Source: a virus
Strand: one strand, 5' to 3'
Virus record (IMG/VR): IMGVR_UViG_3300043446_000301
Coordinates: 1-37,856 of that record
DNA length: 37,856 nucleotides
Below are positions 7,262 to 15,601 of this stretch, one piece after another (position 1 is the first letter of the stretch; every line of letters begins with the position of its first letter). The notes beneath the pieces are model-generated. The model had not been told where the DNA came from, searched no databases, and saw only the letters and a program-made list of their open reading frames with translations. A program made the position numbers and the translations under genes.

Positions 7262-7851
7262 TCTAATCCCACCGCTTTAGACCAATTTTTTAATGCCCAA
7301 TGGCCAATACCGCAGGCATCTGCTACATCGTTATCAGTAATAGTTCTATCATAGATCGTATTAATAAACTTAATTGTTCTTTCTTTACGAAGATTTCTTT
7401 CATATGATTTATACCAAGATGCTGATTTCCCAGGGTTCTGTGAACGAATAAATAATTGTTCGTCCTTTGATATTTTTTTATTTCCAATATAATTTTGCCA
7501 TGTAATAGGAGCAACCTTGCCAATAACTTTTGTTCCAGATTGTCCTGCTGCTCCAAGAATAGCCCCTTGAACCAATGCAAGATCTGCAGCAGTCTTAGGG
7601 CTATTCATAAATACAGTATGCTCGATTACTATTGCCTCAAACCCACCGTAGTAATCAAAAAATGCTTTGACCTTTTGTCCAGCATCCATAACTTTTTCAT
7701 ATGTATTATTTCCATCAAAATTAATTTTACCAACAACGCCCAACGATTCTTGTTGGGTATTAAATAAAGCAAAGGCAAGGCTATTGGTACTAGCATCAAT
7801 AGCACAAATTGTTAATGGCTTAACTTCAATACCCCATTTATTTTTTACCAT
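7258..7851 (-). CDS. RuvC-like Holliday junction resolvase
   Basis: A 197-residue RNase H-fold nuclease of the RuvC type. The four acidic residues sit in the expected places: D19 (CAIDAS), E77 (IVIEHTVF), and D175 and D178 (NDVADACGIG). The stretch around residues 113-125 (VAPITWQNYIG) matches the RuvC region that precedes the last motif. These enzymes nick four-way junctions symmetrically. In a phage with its own recombinase the likely job is to clear branches from replicating concatemers before packaging; its place upstream of terminase fits. It overlaps the zinc-protein gene by 14 bases. Confidence 0.85.
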   Translation of the reverse strand: MVKNKWGIEVKPLTICAIDASTNSLAFALFNTQQESLGVVGKINFDGNNTYEKVMDAGQKVKAFFDYYGGFEAIVIEHTVFMNSPKTAADLALVQGAILGAAGQSGTKVIGKVAPITWQNYIGNKKISKDEQLFIRSQNPGKSASWYKSYERNLRKERTIKFINTIYDRTITDNDVADACGIGHWALKNWSKAVGLE

Positions 7852-8122
7852 TGCTTTTACCTTTTATTTCTTTCATTGCTTTAAGAACTGCATCAGGATT
7901 TACACTACAAGATGAACAAACTGGATCATCATTATAGATAGAAAGCGGAGTAGAACAAGACTTACATAGCCTTATTTTACCCTTACGCTTTTGTCTCTTT
8001 GATTGCAAATATCTCATTGCAATTTTTTCTTTTGTTGCTATATCCCTACAATCTGAAGAGCAATATATCTGATAAGATACAGTAGGCTCAAACTGATTAT
8101 CGCAGCATTTACAATTGTTCAC
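7838..8122 (-). CDS. Small double zinc-binding protein
   Basis: About 94 residues from the GTG at 8122, chosen because GGAG lies 7 bases upstream; an in-frame TTG at 8125 is the alternative. Two zinc sites are evident: an N-terminal CKCC...CSSDC set and a C-terminal CKSC...CSSC set, joined by a very basic linker (SKRQKRKGK). The pattern resembles treble-clef/zinc-ribbon DNA-binding proteins that often lie near phage nucleases. No HNH catalytic residues are seen. It overlaps the Cas4-like gene upstream and the RuvC-like gene downstream, so it may assist DNA processing. Confidence 0.75.
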   Translation of the reverse strand: MNNCKCCDNQFEPTVSYQIYCSSDCRDIATKEKIAMRYLQSKRQKRKGKIRLCKSCSTPLSIYNDDPVCSSCSVNPDAVLKAMKEIKGKSNGKK

Positions 8123-8927
8123 CAAGAATCTCCAGAGGCGCTATTTTTAATACGCCTGTACCTGCAGACTCACATGCTTTTTTAATTGGGCATGACTTGC
8201 ATATCTTGGAGTTTGATCTATAGTTTTTGGTTGGCAGGGTTTTATCTTCCCATGCCTTTCTAACTTGTCTCATCCAATCAAATGCCTGGTCTACCCACCG
8301 ACGGTAATGATCGTTCACATCTACAGGGATCAAAAGTAGTTCGTGATTATTTTTATTTTCATAAATAAGAACTCCCTTTGGTCTCTTAAGAATCTTCATG
8401 TATATAAGCAACTGCATCAGGTGACCATTCTTGGCCTTACCTGAAGCCTTTCTATATTCGAATCCCTCATTCATCATGGTTTTAATTTCACCAATGAGTT
8501 CTTCTCCCTGCCAATCAAGCATGACATCTCCGTATCCAAAAATTGGTGGATCATCATGTCTAATTTTAAACTCTGTTGTTGGCTCATTATCATCATCACG
8601 ATAAATCTTTGCAACACCTGAATTCATCATAGCATTTTGAATTCTTGCGTGTGACAATGTTCCAGCCGTCATGTTTGCTGCACTATAAGCATCTGCATTA
8701 TCTTCAAATATCTGTCCCTCAAAAGCAAGGTACCAATATCTTGCACACTCTCCATGACCATATGCAATAGTAGAAGGAGCAAAGGTTTTCTTTACCGTAT
8801 GCTTATCTACACGATTTATCGTATAACCTTCTTTAATCTTTGCCTCTAATGCTGCAATATCCATTGGATGAATCTGCTTCTCTTCAGGCTTTAACATAAC
8901 TGTATGTAATAAATTTTTTGTCATCAT
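8109..8927 (-). CDS. Cas4-like PD-(D/E)XK nuclease with Fe-S cysteines
   Basis: A 272-residue nuclease of the RecB/Cas4 superfamily. H93 (GTLSHARIQ), D134 (GYGDVMLD), E147-x-K149 (IGEIKT) and Q172...Y176 (QLLIY) form the catalytic set. C61 together with C243, C246 and C252 (CKSCPIKKAC) match the four cysteines that hold the 4Fe-4S cluster in Cas4 and AddB-type nucleases. These enzymes resect DNA ends, typically 5' to 3', and the neighbouring RecA-like gene suggests recombination-dependent replication or end repair. No cas1, cas2 or CRISPR array is nearby, so it is not part of a CRISPR locus here. A promoter precedes it. The start may be either of two adjacent ATGs (8927 or 8924). Confidence 0.9.
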   Translation of the reverse strand: MMTKNLLHTVMLKPEEKQIHPMDIAALEAKIKEGYTINRVDKHTVKKTFAPSTIAYGHGECARYWYLAFEGQIFEDNADAYSAANMTAGTLSHARIQNAMMNSGVAKIYRDDDNEPTTEFKIRHDDPPIFGYGDVMLDWQGEELIGEIKTMMNEGFEYRKASGKAKNGHLMQLLIYMKILKRPKGVLIYENKNNHELLLIPVDVNDHYRRWVDQAFDWMRQVRKAWEDKTLPTKNYRSNSKICKSCPIKKACESAGTGVLKIAPLEILGEQL

Positions 8928-8947
8928 TTCTCGTTTCGGTTAGTATA

Positions 8948-8956
8948 AGTATATCA
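8948..8956 (-). promoter_or_regulatory. Extended -10 promoter before the Cas4-like gene
   Basis: Minus-strand bases TGATATACT match an extended -10. A second TATACT follows immediately, and the ATG is 20 bases beyond the first box. This 31-base intergenic gap is the largest in the nuclease block, which supports a promoter here. No good -35 is visible. Confidence 0.4.
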
Positions 8957-8958
8957 GA

Positions 8959-9264
8959 TTATCGAGTTATATACTTCAACGCTGAGACAAGATTGTTAAT
9001 AGACTCTGCTGCAGTATAGTAAAGATTCTTCTTTCCACGATCAGACTTATCCACATTAGCCATCCATGTTGCCTTAAAAGCCATCTTTGCTGCAATGGCT
9101 TGAAGCCTTACAATTTCAACCGTAGCCACATTCAAAGGAATATCTGGCTTTATAATAATCTTAGCAATAAATGTTAAGGCTGTTGTTAATTCTTCATCTT
9201 GCATATAATCGGCTATCTCAGAAAGGCCGTTTACCATCTCTATAGTTGTTTGTTGTTGTTCCAT
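8959..9264 (-). CDS. Hypothetical helical protein, 101 residues
   Basis: A small, mostly alpha-helical cytoplasmic protein without a recognised family. It has a Gln/Thr-rich N-terminus, an acidic segment (YMQDEELTTAL), then amphipathic helices ending in SALKYITR. The start is firm: ATG overlaps the stop of the upstream nuclease gene as TAATG, and GGAGG lies 4 bases upstream. It sits between two nuclease genes, so a role in DNA processing is possible but not shown. Confidence 0.7.
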   Translation of the reverse strand: MEQQQTTIEMVNGLSEIADYMQDEELTTALTFIAKIIIKPDIPLNVATVEIVRLQAIAAKMAFKATWMANVDKSDRGKKNLYYTAAESINNLVSALKYITR

Positions 9265-9545
9265 TATTCCTCCACTAGTTCTTCTAAAATACTCATCTCA
9301 ATTATAGCAAGTCTGACTTTTGCATTACCCTCGCCAATTACTACGACAATGGCTGGATCTTTGCCATTCTTCATGGCATCTGTGGTTGCCTTTGCCCAGA
9401 CATCTTTATTTAATGTAAAAGATTTTCCAACTTCTTTAAAATCTACAACAAAATTTTTCCAAGAAGCATCACCCTTTTGGGTATTACGACCAGAGTTTTT
9501 ATGCTGTTTAGCGCCAATGCGCTTTGACTCACTCTTCTCGCTCAT
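9264..9545 (-). CDS. PD-(D/E)XK nuclease, Holliday-resolvase-like
   Basis: A 93-residue protein starting at ATG 9545 (AAGG just upstream); a TTG ten codons earlier is less likely. It has the compact core of archaeal Hjc/RecU-type and phage restriction-like nucleases: an N-terminal ESKRIGAKQHKNSGR segment, G25-D26 in KGDA, D35-x-K37 in VVDFKE, and K41 on the following turn. The C-terminal strand AIVVVIGEG completes the fold. Such enzymes cut branched DNA. Together with the RuvC-like protein the phage would have two structurally unrelated branch nucleases. It overlaps the small zinc-protein gene upstream by 17 bases. Confidence 0.7.
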   Translation of the reverse strand: MSEKSESKRIGAKQHKNSGRNTQKGDASWKNFVVDFKEVGKSFTLNKDVWAKATTDAMKNGKDPAIVVVIGEGNAKVRLAIIEMSILEELVEE

Positions 9546-9705
9546 AATCCTTTTTCTTCTTTCTACCAAAACCAACTCTGCTTAAATGTTTATCTTTACA
9601 CATCCAAGTTGCTTCTTTTGTTTCTGGATAAAGCCTTAAACTTTTAACTTCTGCTTTGCATTCATGGCATATAAACTTGCCATAATAAACTGTAAAATTA
9701 GCCAT
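9529..9705 (-). CDS. Small zinc-finger-like protein, 58 residues
   Basis: A short gene starting at ATG 9705 inside the last codons of the RecA-like gene (8-base overlap) and ending in TGA at 9529-9531. The protein begins MANFTVYYGKFICHECKAEV and contains C13, C16, C36 and H40, a plausible single zinc site, then a basic tail rich in Lys (GRKKKKDYERE). It is probably a nucleic-acid-binding or protein-contact module. It is one of at least three tiny zinc proteins in this operon. Without it there would be an unexplained gap between the RecA-like and nuclease genes. Confidence 0.75.
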   Translation of the reverse strand: MANFTVYYGKFICHECKAEVKSLRLYPETKEATWMCKDKHLSRVGFGRKKKKDYEREE

Positions 9706-10708
9706 TTAGTTTGGCCTTGATTGATTCCTGCAAATCAAGATCCTCTCTTACACGATTAACAAATGCTTCCTTACCTTGCACCTTTGTTCCATCAGGAAGG
9801 ATATACCATGCTCCTGTACGCTCTACAATACCGTTTAGTTCTGCGGTAGTAACCAAATCACCAATGGTATCAAGACCAATATTGTCACCTCTAAAATAAA
9901 AATCATACTCGCCAGATTGGAACCCTGGAGAAGTTTTAGAGAATTGAAGTTCCCACTTAATAGTTCTGCCAATTTTTTCTTCAATTAATTTATCTCCTAC
10001 CTTAATTTTTCCTTTAATCGCTTGATTGTCGGACTCGGAACTAAATAACTTAATAACGCAAGAGGAATAAAACTTAGTAGCCTGACCACCACTAGGCTGC
10101 TGGCTAGTATACATAGCATTAATATTGTTACGAGACTGGCTAATAAGCACAAGCAAAGTAGGCTTAACTTTATTATTAGCATAGTTAAGCATTTTCCATG
10201 CGTTGCTAAAGTCACGAGATTCTGCTCCAATCTGTTTTGTATTTTCCAAAGCCTTCATTTCATCTGTATCTTTTTCAAAATAGATTGCAGGAAGCATTGA
10301 TGTAATAGAGTCTACCACAATTAAATCGACACCAGCATTCATTAATGCTACACCAACATCTACCATATCGCTGATAGTTCTTGCTTGTGAATAAATTAAT
10401 TTTTCTGGATCTACCCCAAGCGACCTGGCCCAATCTTCCGAATAAGACATCTCAGAATCAATCCATGCACATAACTTTCCCTCTGCTTGGGCTAAAGCAA
10501 TCATCTGAAGGCACATAGAAGACTTTGCAGAAGACTTTGAACCCCAGATCAAGACTTGTCTTCCATATGGAAGTCCACCACCTAAAGCACGGTTTAATCC
10601 ATAACTAGGTGTTGGTTGGTATTCAAAGTTGACACCTACACCACTACCTAATCGCTTTCTCAACTTGGGATCAAGTTGTGCTAATGCTTCTTCAATACTA
10701 ACTGACAT
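9698..10708 (-). CDS. RecA-like recombinase
   Basis: A 336-residue RecA/UvsX-type ATPase. I choose ATG 10708 because GGAGG sits 6 bases upstream; ATG 10714 touches the GGAGG directly. Walker A is GSKSSAKSS at 56-64, Walker B is LIVVDS with D133, and E86 (AWIDSEM) matches the catalytic Glu of RecA. A QSRNN segment near the DNA-binding loop and a Gly/Gln-rich loop (SQQPSGGQATKF) follow. It would pair homologous strands for recombination-dependent replication and repair. The conserved Gly before the Walker Lys is Ala61, which is unusual. The start overlaps the polymerase gene by 11 bases. Confidence 0.9.
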   Translation of the reverse strand: MSVSIEEALAQLDPKLRKRLGSGVGVNFEYQPTPSYGLNRALGGGLPYGRQVLIWGSKSSAKSSMCLQMIALAQAEGKLCAWIDSEMSYSEDWARSLGVDPEKLIYSQARTISDMVDVGVALMNAGVDLIVVDSITSMLPAIYFEKDTDEMKALENTKQIGAESRDFSNAWKMLNYANNKVKPTLLVLISQSRNNINAMYTSQQPSGGQATKFYSSCVIKLFSSESDNQAIKGKIKVGDKLIEEKIGRTIKWELQFSKTSPGFQSGEYDFYFRGDNIGLDTIGDLVTTAELNGIVERTGAWYILPDGTKVQGKEAFVNRVREDLDLQESIKAKLNG

Positions 10709-13700
10709 GTACATCCTCCAATGTTACGGTTCCGTCTTTTGTTTTTCCAAAATTAAATTTATATGATTTTCCTTCTTCAATATGCATATATGCTTTTGCA
10801 AAAGATGTAGGGAATACTGTGATAGAGTGCAGGTCTCTGCTTGTATCTGCAAGTGTTAAGGATGCCATCTTTTTACCAGTTTTTGTAATTCTTGGTTTAA
10901 ATGATACAACAAACATTTCGTCATCAGAGTATGGCAATTGCTTATAACTTAAAAATTTGACGAGTGCATTTGAAGAACCTTTTATTTCATCAGCAGGAAC
11001 TGCAGAAACAATTCTATTATCATTTGCAAGTATAAGATATGTGCGACCAGTTTCTATTGCTGTTTGCTCCTCATCAAATATTCCAACACTTCCAGTCTTG
11101 TCAAGAACTTCAACTCTTGACCAACCTGTGCCTCTTTTAATTGATTTAACCATTCCAAGTAAAACGTATGAACCCTTTTCTTCAAACTCTTCTACATCTT
11201 GGATAAATGCATAATAGTGTGATGGAATAGTTATATTAAACTCTGGAAGGTTTAAATATTCATACAAGTTTTCTTTAATCTGATCATCATTTCTTGGATT
11301 ATCTGGAAATGTCAAAGCACCAATCATATTCATAGCCTGAAGTGCACGACTATTAACACCGTTGCCTTTTGTAAAAGTAAACTCTTCTACTTCTTTAAAA
11401 CTTCTAAAAGGCCTTGCAGTAATATACTTTTCTGCAATATTGCTAGAAATATATTTAATTCCAGTTAAACCAAAGCGAATACCCTTACCCTCAATCTTAA
11501 AATCAAAGTCTGAGTCATTAATGTGTGGCAACTTAATAGGAATACCAATTCTTTTTGCCTCAATCAAATACTCTGTTCTGTTGTCTTTATCTTTTTCATT
11601 TTTAAGAAGAGCAAACATAAATTCTAGCGGATAATAATACTTTAACCACGCCGTCCAATACGAGAGAGTAGAATACGCAACCGCATGGCTCTTGTTAAAT
11701 GAGTACCCTGCGTGTGCTTCAAAGTCATGCCAAAGGTCCTTAGCATCGTTAGGCGAAATATAAGCAGACGCACCAGATACGAACTTATCCTTGAAAATGT
11801 CAAACTCTTTAGCATCTTTTTTCTTGCCAATGATTTTTCTAACCTTGTCTGCTTCCGACATGGACATGCCTCCAAGGTGTACGCATGCTTGCATAACTTG
11901 TTCTTGGTATAAAACGCAACCATAAGTATCCTCCGTAAATGGTTTCATAATTTGGTGACTATAAGAAACATTCTGCTTTCCATGTTTACGAGCAATATAG
12001 TCTTTACCAATTGTATTCATAGCACCTGGACGAACCAAAGCATTTGATGCTGCAAGTTCGTTAAAGTTTTTTACACCCATCTTTACTAAAAGATTTGTGT
12101 ATGGAGTTGCTTCACATTGGAACACACCCTTTGTGTATCCATCAGAAAGCATTTCATAAATCTTTGGATCATCAAGATTAATTGAATGTAAATCAATATC
12201 CTTATAATGATTCTCTTTAATCATTGATACGCAATCCTGAATAACACTAAGTGTTTTTAGACCAAGTGCATCTATCTTAATTAAACCTATTCGTTCCGCC
12301 TCTTCCATATCGACTCCAACCACTGGAATCCTATCGTCAGATCCAGTAGCAGAACGAGTTTCCATCGGCGCATACCTAAAGATTGGATCTTTACTAGTAA
12401 CAACTCCTGCAGCATGAATACCAGTACCCCTAATTCGACCACGAAGTTGTTCTCCATAAATTTCTACCTCTGGATATTTTTCACGAAATTCTCTTGTTGA
12501 TTTTGATGTACAAAAATCATCCCATGTGTCTACTAACTTAAGTACCTTATTGACATCTGATAAAGGTATATTTAAGACTCTTGCAACATCTCGCACAACA
12601 CCCTTATCTTTAAATTGTAAGAATGTGGCAATAGATGCAACATGTCGATACTGTCTAACCAAATAATCTTTAACTTCATCACGACGAGAATCTTGAATAT
12701 CTGTATCGATATCAGGAAAGTCGTTGCGCTCTGGATTAATAAAACGGAAGAACAGTAGTCCATATTTGATTGGATCAACATCTGTAATGCCAAGTGCATA
12801 GCATACCAGTGAGCCTGCTGCAGAACCACGACCTGGCCCTACCATAATGCCTTCCTTTTTTGCCCAAGCGATCATGCTTTGAACAACAAGGAAGTATGGA
12901 GCAAACTTTTTGTCTTTAATAATTTCTAATTCTTCTTCAACTCTTGCAATGTATTCTGGGTTATCTGCAAAACCTCTTTGTTCCAAACCCTCGTATGCAA
13001 TCTTCTTCAATTCTTTATCAGGACTCTTATACTGAACTGGAAGAAGGTTCATGCCATCTTTAATGTCATACTCTCCAACTGACTCTGCCAATAGCAATGT
13101 GTTTGAATAAATATCTGGTCTATCAATACCTTGCGCTTCCATTGCGGTTTTGATTTCTTCATAAGATAAAAGGTGAATATCAAATTTATTAAAAGTAATT
13201 TGACGGTCTTCTCCATATAGATAATCAAGACGCTTCATCATATCTGGTTGCTTTTTAGACTTTTCATATGTGCTATCTTTTAGAACTTTACCGTGTGTGT
13301 TCATTAGCAACTTAAATTCTTGAACCTCTTTTTGTGAAGGATCAACATGGTGGCAGTCTGGCGTAACAACAACCTTGATATTAAATTCATCAGCAAGTTC
13401 AATTAAATATTTATTTATATTTGCTTCATTGTGTGGCATTACTTCAATATAGTAATCTTCGCCAAACCGTTCTTTAAACCAGGAAATATACTTTTTAGCA
13501 AGTGCAAACTCTTCTTCTTCTAAGGCTTTAACGAGCACACTACTTGGGCAGGCAGATGTAACAATAATGCCCTCTTTATATTTTTCCAATATAGCAAAAT
13601 CAAATCTTGGCTTCTTAAAGAAACCGTCTGTCCATGATAGTTCACTAATCTTATTTAAATTTTCTAAACCAATTTTATTCTTGGCTAGAAGGATAATGTG

Positions 13701-13973
13701 GTTATAGACAAGATCTTGCTGACCTTCTCTTTCAGACTTATCTCTTGTATCAGATATGTCTGCACACATGTATCCTTCTAGACCTAGAATTGGCTTAATG
13801 CCCTTTGCTTTTGCAATACGGTGCAGTTCCCTATGCCCAGATAAAGTACCGTGGTCAGTGATGGCAATTGCTGGCATCCCTAACTCAACTGCACGGTTCA
13901 CGTATTCTTCTGGAGTAGCAACACCATCAAATAATGAATAGTGTGTATGGACATGTAAGCCGACGTAGTTCAT
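10698..13973 (-). CDS. dnaE: DNA polymerase III alpha subunit (DnaE-type)
   Basis: A 1091-residue C-family replicative polymerase, near full length for bacterial DnaE. The N-terminal PHP domain is conserved (H7-x-H9 in LHVHTHYS, D40-H41 in AITDHGT, later PDCHH), so metal-dependent proofreading is plausible. The polymerase active site has GRGSAAGS, the PDIDTD pair near residues 416-421, and a third Asp in KIDALGLKTL near 566. A helix-hairpin-helix region and a C-terminal OB-fold segment (MASLTLADTSRD) follow. No DnaQ-like exonuclease or clamp gene is seen in the window. It begins one base after the SSB stop and overlaps the RecA-like gene. Confidence 0.95.
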   Translation of the reverse strand: MNYVGLHVHTHYSLFDGVATPEEYVNRAVELGMPAIAITDHGTLSGHRELHRIAKAKGIKPILGLEGYMCADISDTRDKSEREGQQDLVYNHIILLAKNKIGLENLNKISELSWTDGFFKKPRFDFAILEKYKEGIIVTSACPSSVLVKALEEEEFALAKKYISWFKERFGEDYYIEVMPHNEANINKYLIELADEFNIKVVVTPDCHHVDPSQKEVQEFKLLMNTHGKVLKDSTYEKSKKQPDMMKRLDYLYGEDRQITFNKFDIHLLSYEEIKTAMEAQGIDRPDIYSNTLLLAESVGEYDIKDGMNLLPVQYKSPDKELKKIAYEGLEQRGFADNPEYIARVEEELEIIKDKKFAPYFLVVQSMIAWAKKEGIMVGPGRGSAAGSLVCYALGITDVDPIKYGLLFFRFINPERNDFPDIDTDIQDSRRDEVKDYLVRQYRHVASIATFLQFKDKGVVRDVARVLNIPLSDVNKVLKLVDTWDDFCTSKSTREFREKYPEVEIYGEQLRGRIRGTGIHAAGVVTSKDPIFRYAPMETRSATGSDDRIPVVGVDMEEAERIGLIKIDALGLKTLSVIQDCVSMIKENHYKDIDLHSINLDDPKIYEMLSDGYTKGVFQCEATPYTNLLVKMGVKNFNELAASNALVRPGAMNTIGKDYIARKHGKQNVSYSHQIMKPFTEDTYGCVLYQEQVMQACVHLGGMSMSEADKVRKIIGKKKDAKEFDIFKDKFVSGASAYISPNDAKDLWHDFEAHAGYSFNKSHAVAYSTLSYWTAWLKYYYPLEFMFALLKNEKDKDNRTEYLIEAKRIGIPIKLPHINDSDFDFKIEGKGIRFGLTGIKYISSNIAEKYITARPFRSFKEVEEFTFTKGNGVNSRALQAMNMIGALTFPDNPRNDDQIKENLYEYLNLPEFNITIPSHYYAFIQDVEEFEEKGSYVLLGMVKSIKRGTGWSRVEVLDKTGSVGIFDEEQTAIETGRTYLILANDNRIVSAVPADEIKGSSNALVKFLSYKQLPYSDDEMFVVSFKPRITKTGKKMASLTLADTSRDLHSITVFPTSFAKAYMHIEEGKSYKFNFGKTKDGTVTLEDVHVS

Positions 13974-13974
13974 A

Positions 13975-14631
13975 TTACCAATCAGCGTTGGTAGATGAAG
14001 TTACTGAAGGGCCATCAAAGCCCAAGTAATATGCTTCTTGCTCAGCATATGGAATCTTCTTCAATGCTGACTCAAGTGGGTAAGGCTTAATGTCTCCCCA
14101 AGCAAACGGCTCCTTGTCTGGAGCAGATGGAATAAGTGTGTAATTAGTTTCAGTTCCCTGACCATTACGCTTTAACTTCCATACAACATTTGAGATGCTT
14201 CCTGTTTCAAGAGCATACTCACGAATAGTGTTAAACGATGACTGCTTGCTGATACCCATTGACCAAATAGCAACATATGGTGATTCAATACCATCGTCAA
14301 CTAGAACATTGCAATAAAAGCGAAGACGACCACGCCATCCAGCCTTTGGATCCTTGCGATGCATTTCTTCAGCCCAGTCACGACCTTCTGTATCCATTGT
14401 ATCTACAGCCTTACGCTTGTAGTCCTTTGGATTTACGTGCTCCTTTACAACAAGTGCAAGTCCACGCTCTGGATTATAATTTGCAGAATCTTCATCAAGT
14501 TCTTCAATGAATCGAATCTTAACTGATTGTCCATCGGCAAGTTTTAGCCACTTAACCTTTGGTCCATCATTTTCATACTTTGGCTTATCGAGCAGGGCAT
14601 TAATGTTTTTGAGTCCCTTTACTACGCTCAT
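13975..14631 (-). CDS. Single-stranded DNA-binding protein, phage type
   Basis: A 218-residue protein interpreted as phage SSB. The pattern is ADGQSVKIRFIEEL, then RLRFYCNVLVDDG and VWKLKRNGQGTETNYTL, alternating beta strands with Lys and aromatic residues as in OB-fold ssDNA-binding proteins of actinophages and T7/T4-like systems. The final residues are polar and acidic with a terminal Trp, which could contact replication partners. It lies between primase and polymerase and has its own promoter and an AAAGGAG ribosome-binding site, consistent with high demand. The family call rests on pattern and context rather than on a catalytic motif. Confidence 0.75.
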   Translation of the reverse strand: MSVVKGLKNINALLDKPKYENDGPKVKWLKLADGQSVKIRFIEELDEDSANYNPERGLALVVKEHVNPKDYKRKAVDTMDTEGRDWAEEMHRKDPKAGWRGRLRFYCNVLVDDGIESPYVAIWSMGISKQSSFNTIREYALETGSISNVVWKLKRNGQGTETNYTLIPSAPDKEPFAWGDIKPYPLESALKKIPYAEQEAYYLGFDGPSVTSSTNADW

Positions 14632-14656
14632 GTTATTCTCCTTTGTGTTGTTTATA

Positions 14657-15601
14657 TTAGTTTAGCATAAGTGATATAGATTTGTCAAACTGGAATTCTA
14701 AATTCTTTATTTCCTCATCTGGCATATCACCTATATCTTTATATTGATTATTTAGTTTAATAACGGAAACACGAGATGATAGTTTTTCAACTATTCTATC
14801 TTTCATATTTCCTCCCGCTTCATCATTATCTGCAATAACAATTATGTTATTGAAGTATTTCTGAAGCAATTCTATTTGTGTGTTTGATACATTGGCTCCA
14901 AGTGTTGCAACTGCTGGAAGTCCAACTTGGTCAAGCCTAATAGCATCAAATGATGATTCCACTACATATACTTTATCAGATTTCTTAACTCTATGCAAGT
15001 TAAACAGTGTTTTGCTTTTGGGTAATCCTGGAGTATTCTTAAAATCTTTTCCTTCCACAGATCTTCCTACAAAACCAATAGGTATCCCATCTGGACTGTG
15101 GATTGGAACAGTAACCATATCTTGTTTATCAGAATATCCTAAATGAAACTTTGACCAAGACTGCATCTCTATGTGTCTTGATTTAAAATAATTTTTAGGT
15201 CTATCTAAATTTAAAAGATTGTCATAAAGTCTTTTCATTATGCTTGTGTCAAACTGCTTAAATTCTTCTTCAACAATAAGTGTTTTATTAATATCATCAA
15301 CAAGATTGGTTAACTTTTCTTTTGACTTGATATATCTTGCTGCTTCAAAATATGTACGACCAGATGTATGCATTACAAGTTCTATCAGGTCTGCTGTTTT
15401 TTGACATGAGAAGCAAAAGAATAGGCCATTAAGTTTGTGGACTTCTCCTGCTGGAGTTCTATGATTATTGTGAAATGGACAATATATTATGTAGTTATCT
15501 GATAAGTCAGATTCAATATCTACACCTGATCCTGTAAGGACTCTTCTGACTTGCTCTGCGGTATAAAGATTGGATTGGTTCCGTCTATACCTGCTATCCA
15601 T
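14657..15601 (-). CDS. DnaG-type DNA primase
   Basis: A 314-residue primase. The N-terminal CHC2-like zinc finger uses C41, H44, C63 and C66 (YCPFHNNH ... FFCFSC). The TOPRIM core has E215 in VVESSFDA, a TLGANVS loop, and D258/D260 in IADNDEAGG. A DnaG-like linker segment (MVTVPIHSPDGIPIGFVGRS) lies between. No large C-terminal helicase-interaction domain is present, so it is shorter than bacterial DnaG. With the adjacent helicase it would form the priming part of the fork. Its start overlaps the upstream hypothetical gene by 82 bases, with AAGGAAAAG before the ATG. Confidence 0.93.
   Translation of the reverse strand: MDSRYRRNQSNLYTAEQVRRVLTGSGVDIESDLSDNYIIYCPFHNNHRTPAGEVHKLNGLFFCFSCQKTADLIELVMHTSGRTYFEAARYIKSKEKLTNLVDDINKTLIVEEEFKQFDTSIMKRLYDNLLNLDRPKNYFKSRHIEMQSWSKFHLGYSDKQDMVTVPIHSPDGIPIGFVGRSVEGKDFKNTPGLPKSKTLFNLHRVKKSDKVYVVESSFDAIRLDQVGLPAVATLGANVSNTQIELLQKYFNNIIVIADNDEAGGNMKDRIVEKLSSRVSVIKLNNQYKDIGDMPDEEIKNLEFQFDKSISLMLN
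14659..14688 (-). promoter_or_regulatory. SigA-type promoter for the SSB gene
   Basis: On the minus strand a perfect TTGACA (14683-14688) is followed after 18 bases by TAAACT (14659-14664). It lies inside the last codons of the primase gene, and transcription would begin about 20 bases before the AAAGGAG of the SSB gene. This is the best -35 box in the window and differs from the extended -10 promoters elsewhere. Confidence 0.5.

Noticed and set aside
8109-8927. Cas4-like gene as evidence for a CRISPR system
   Set aside because: No cas1, cas2, effector or repeat array is present; stand-alone Cas4-like nucleases are common in phages.
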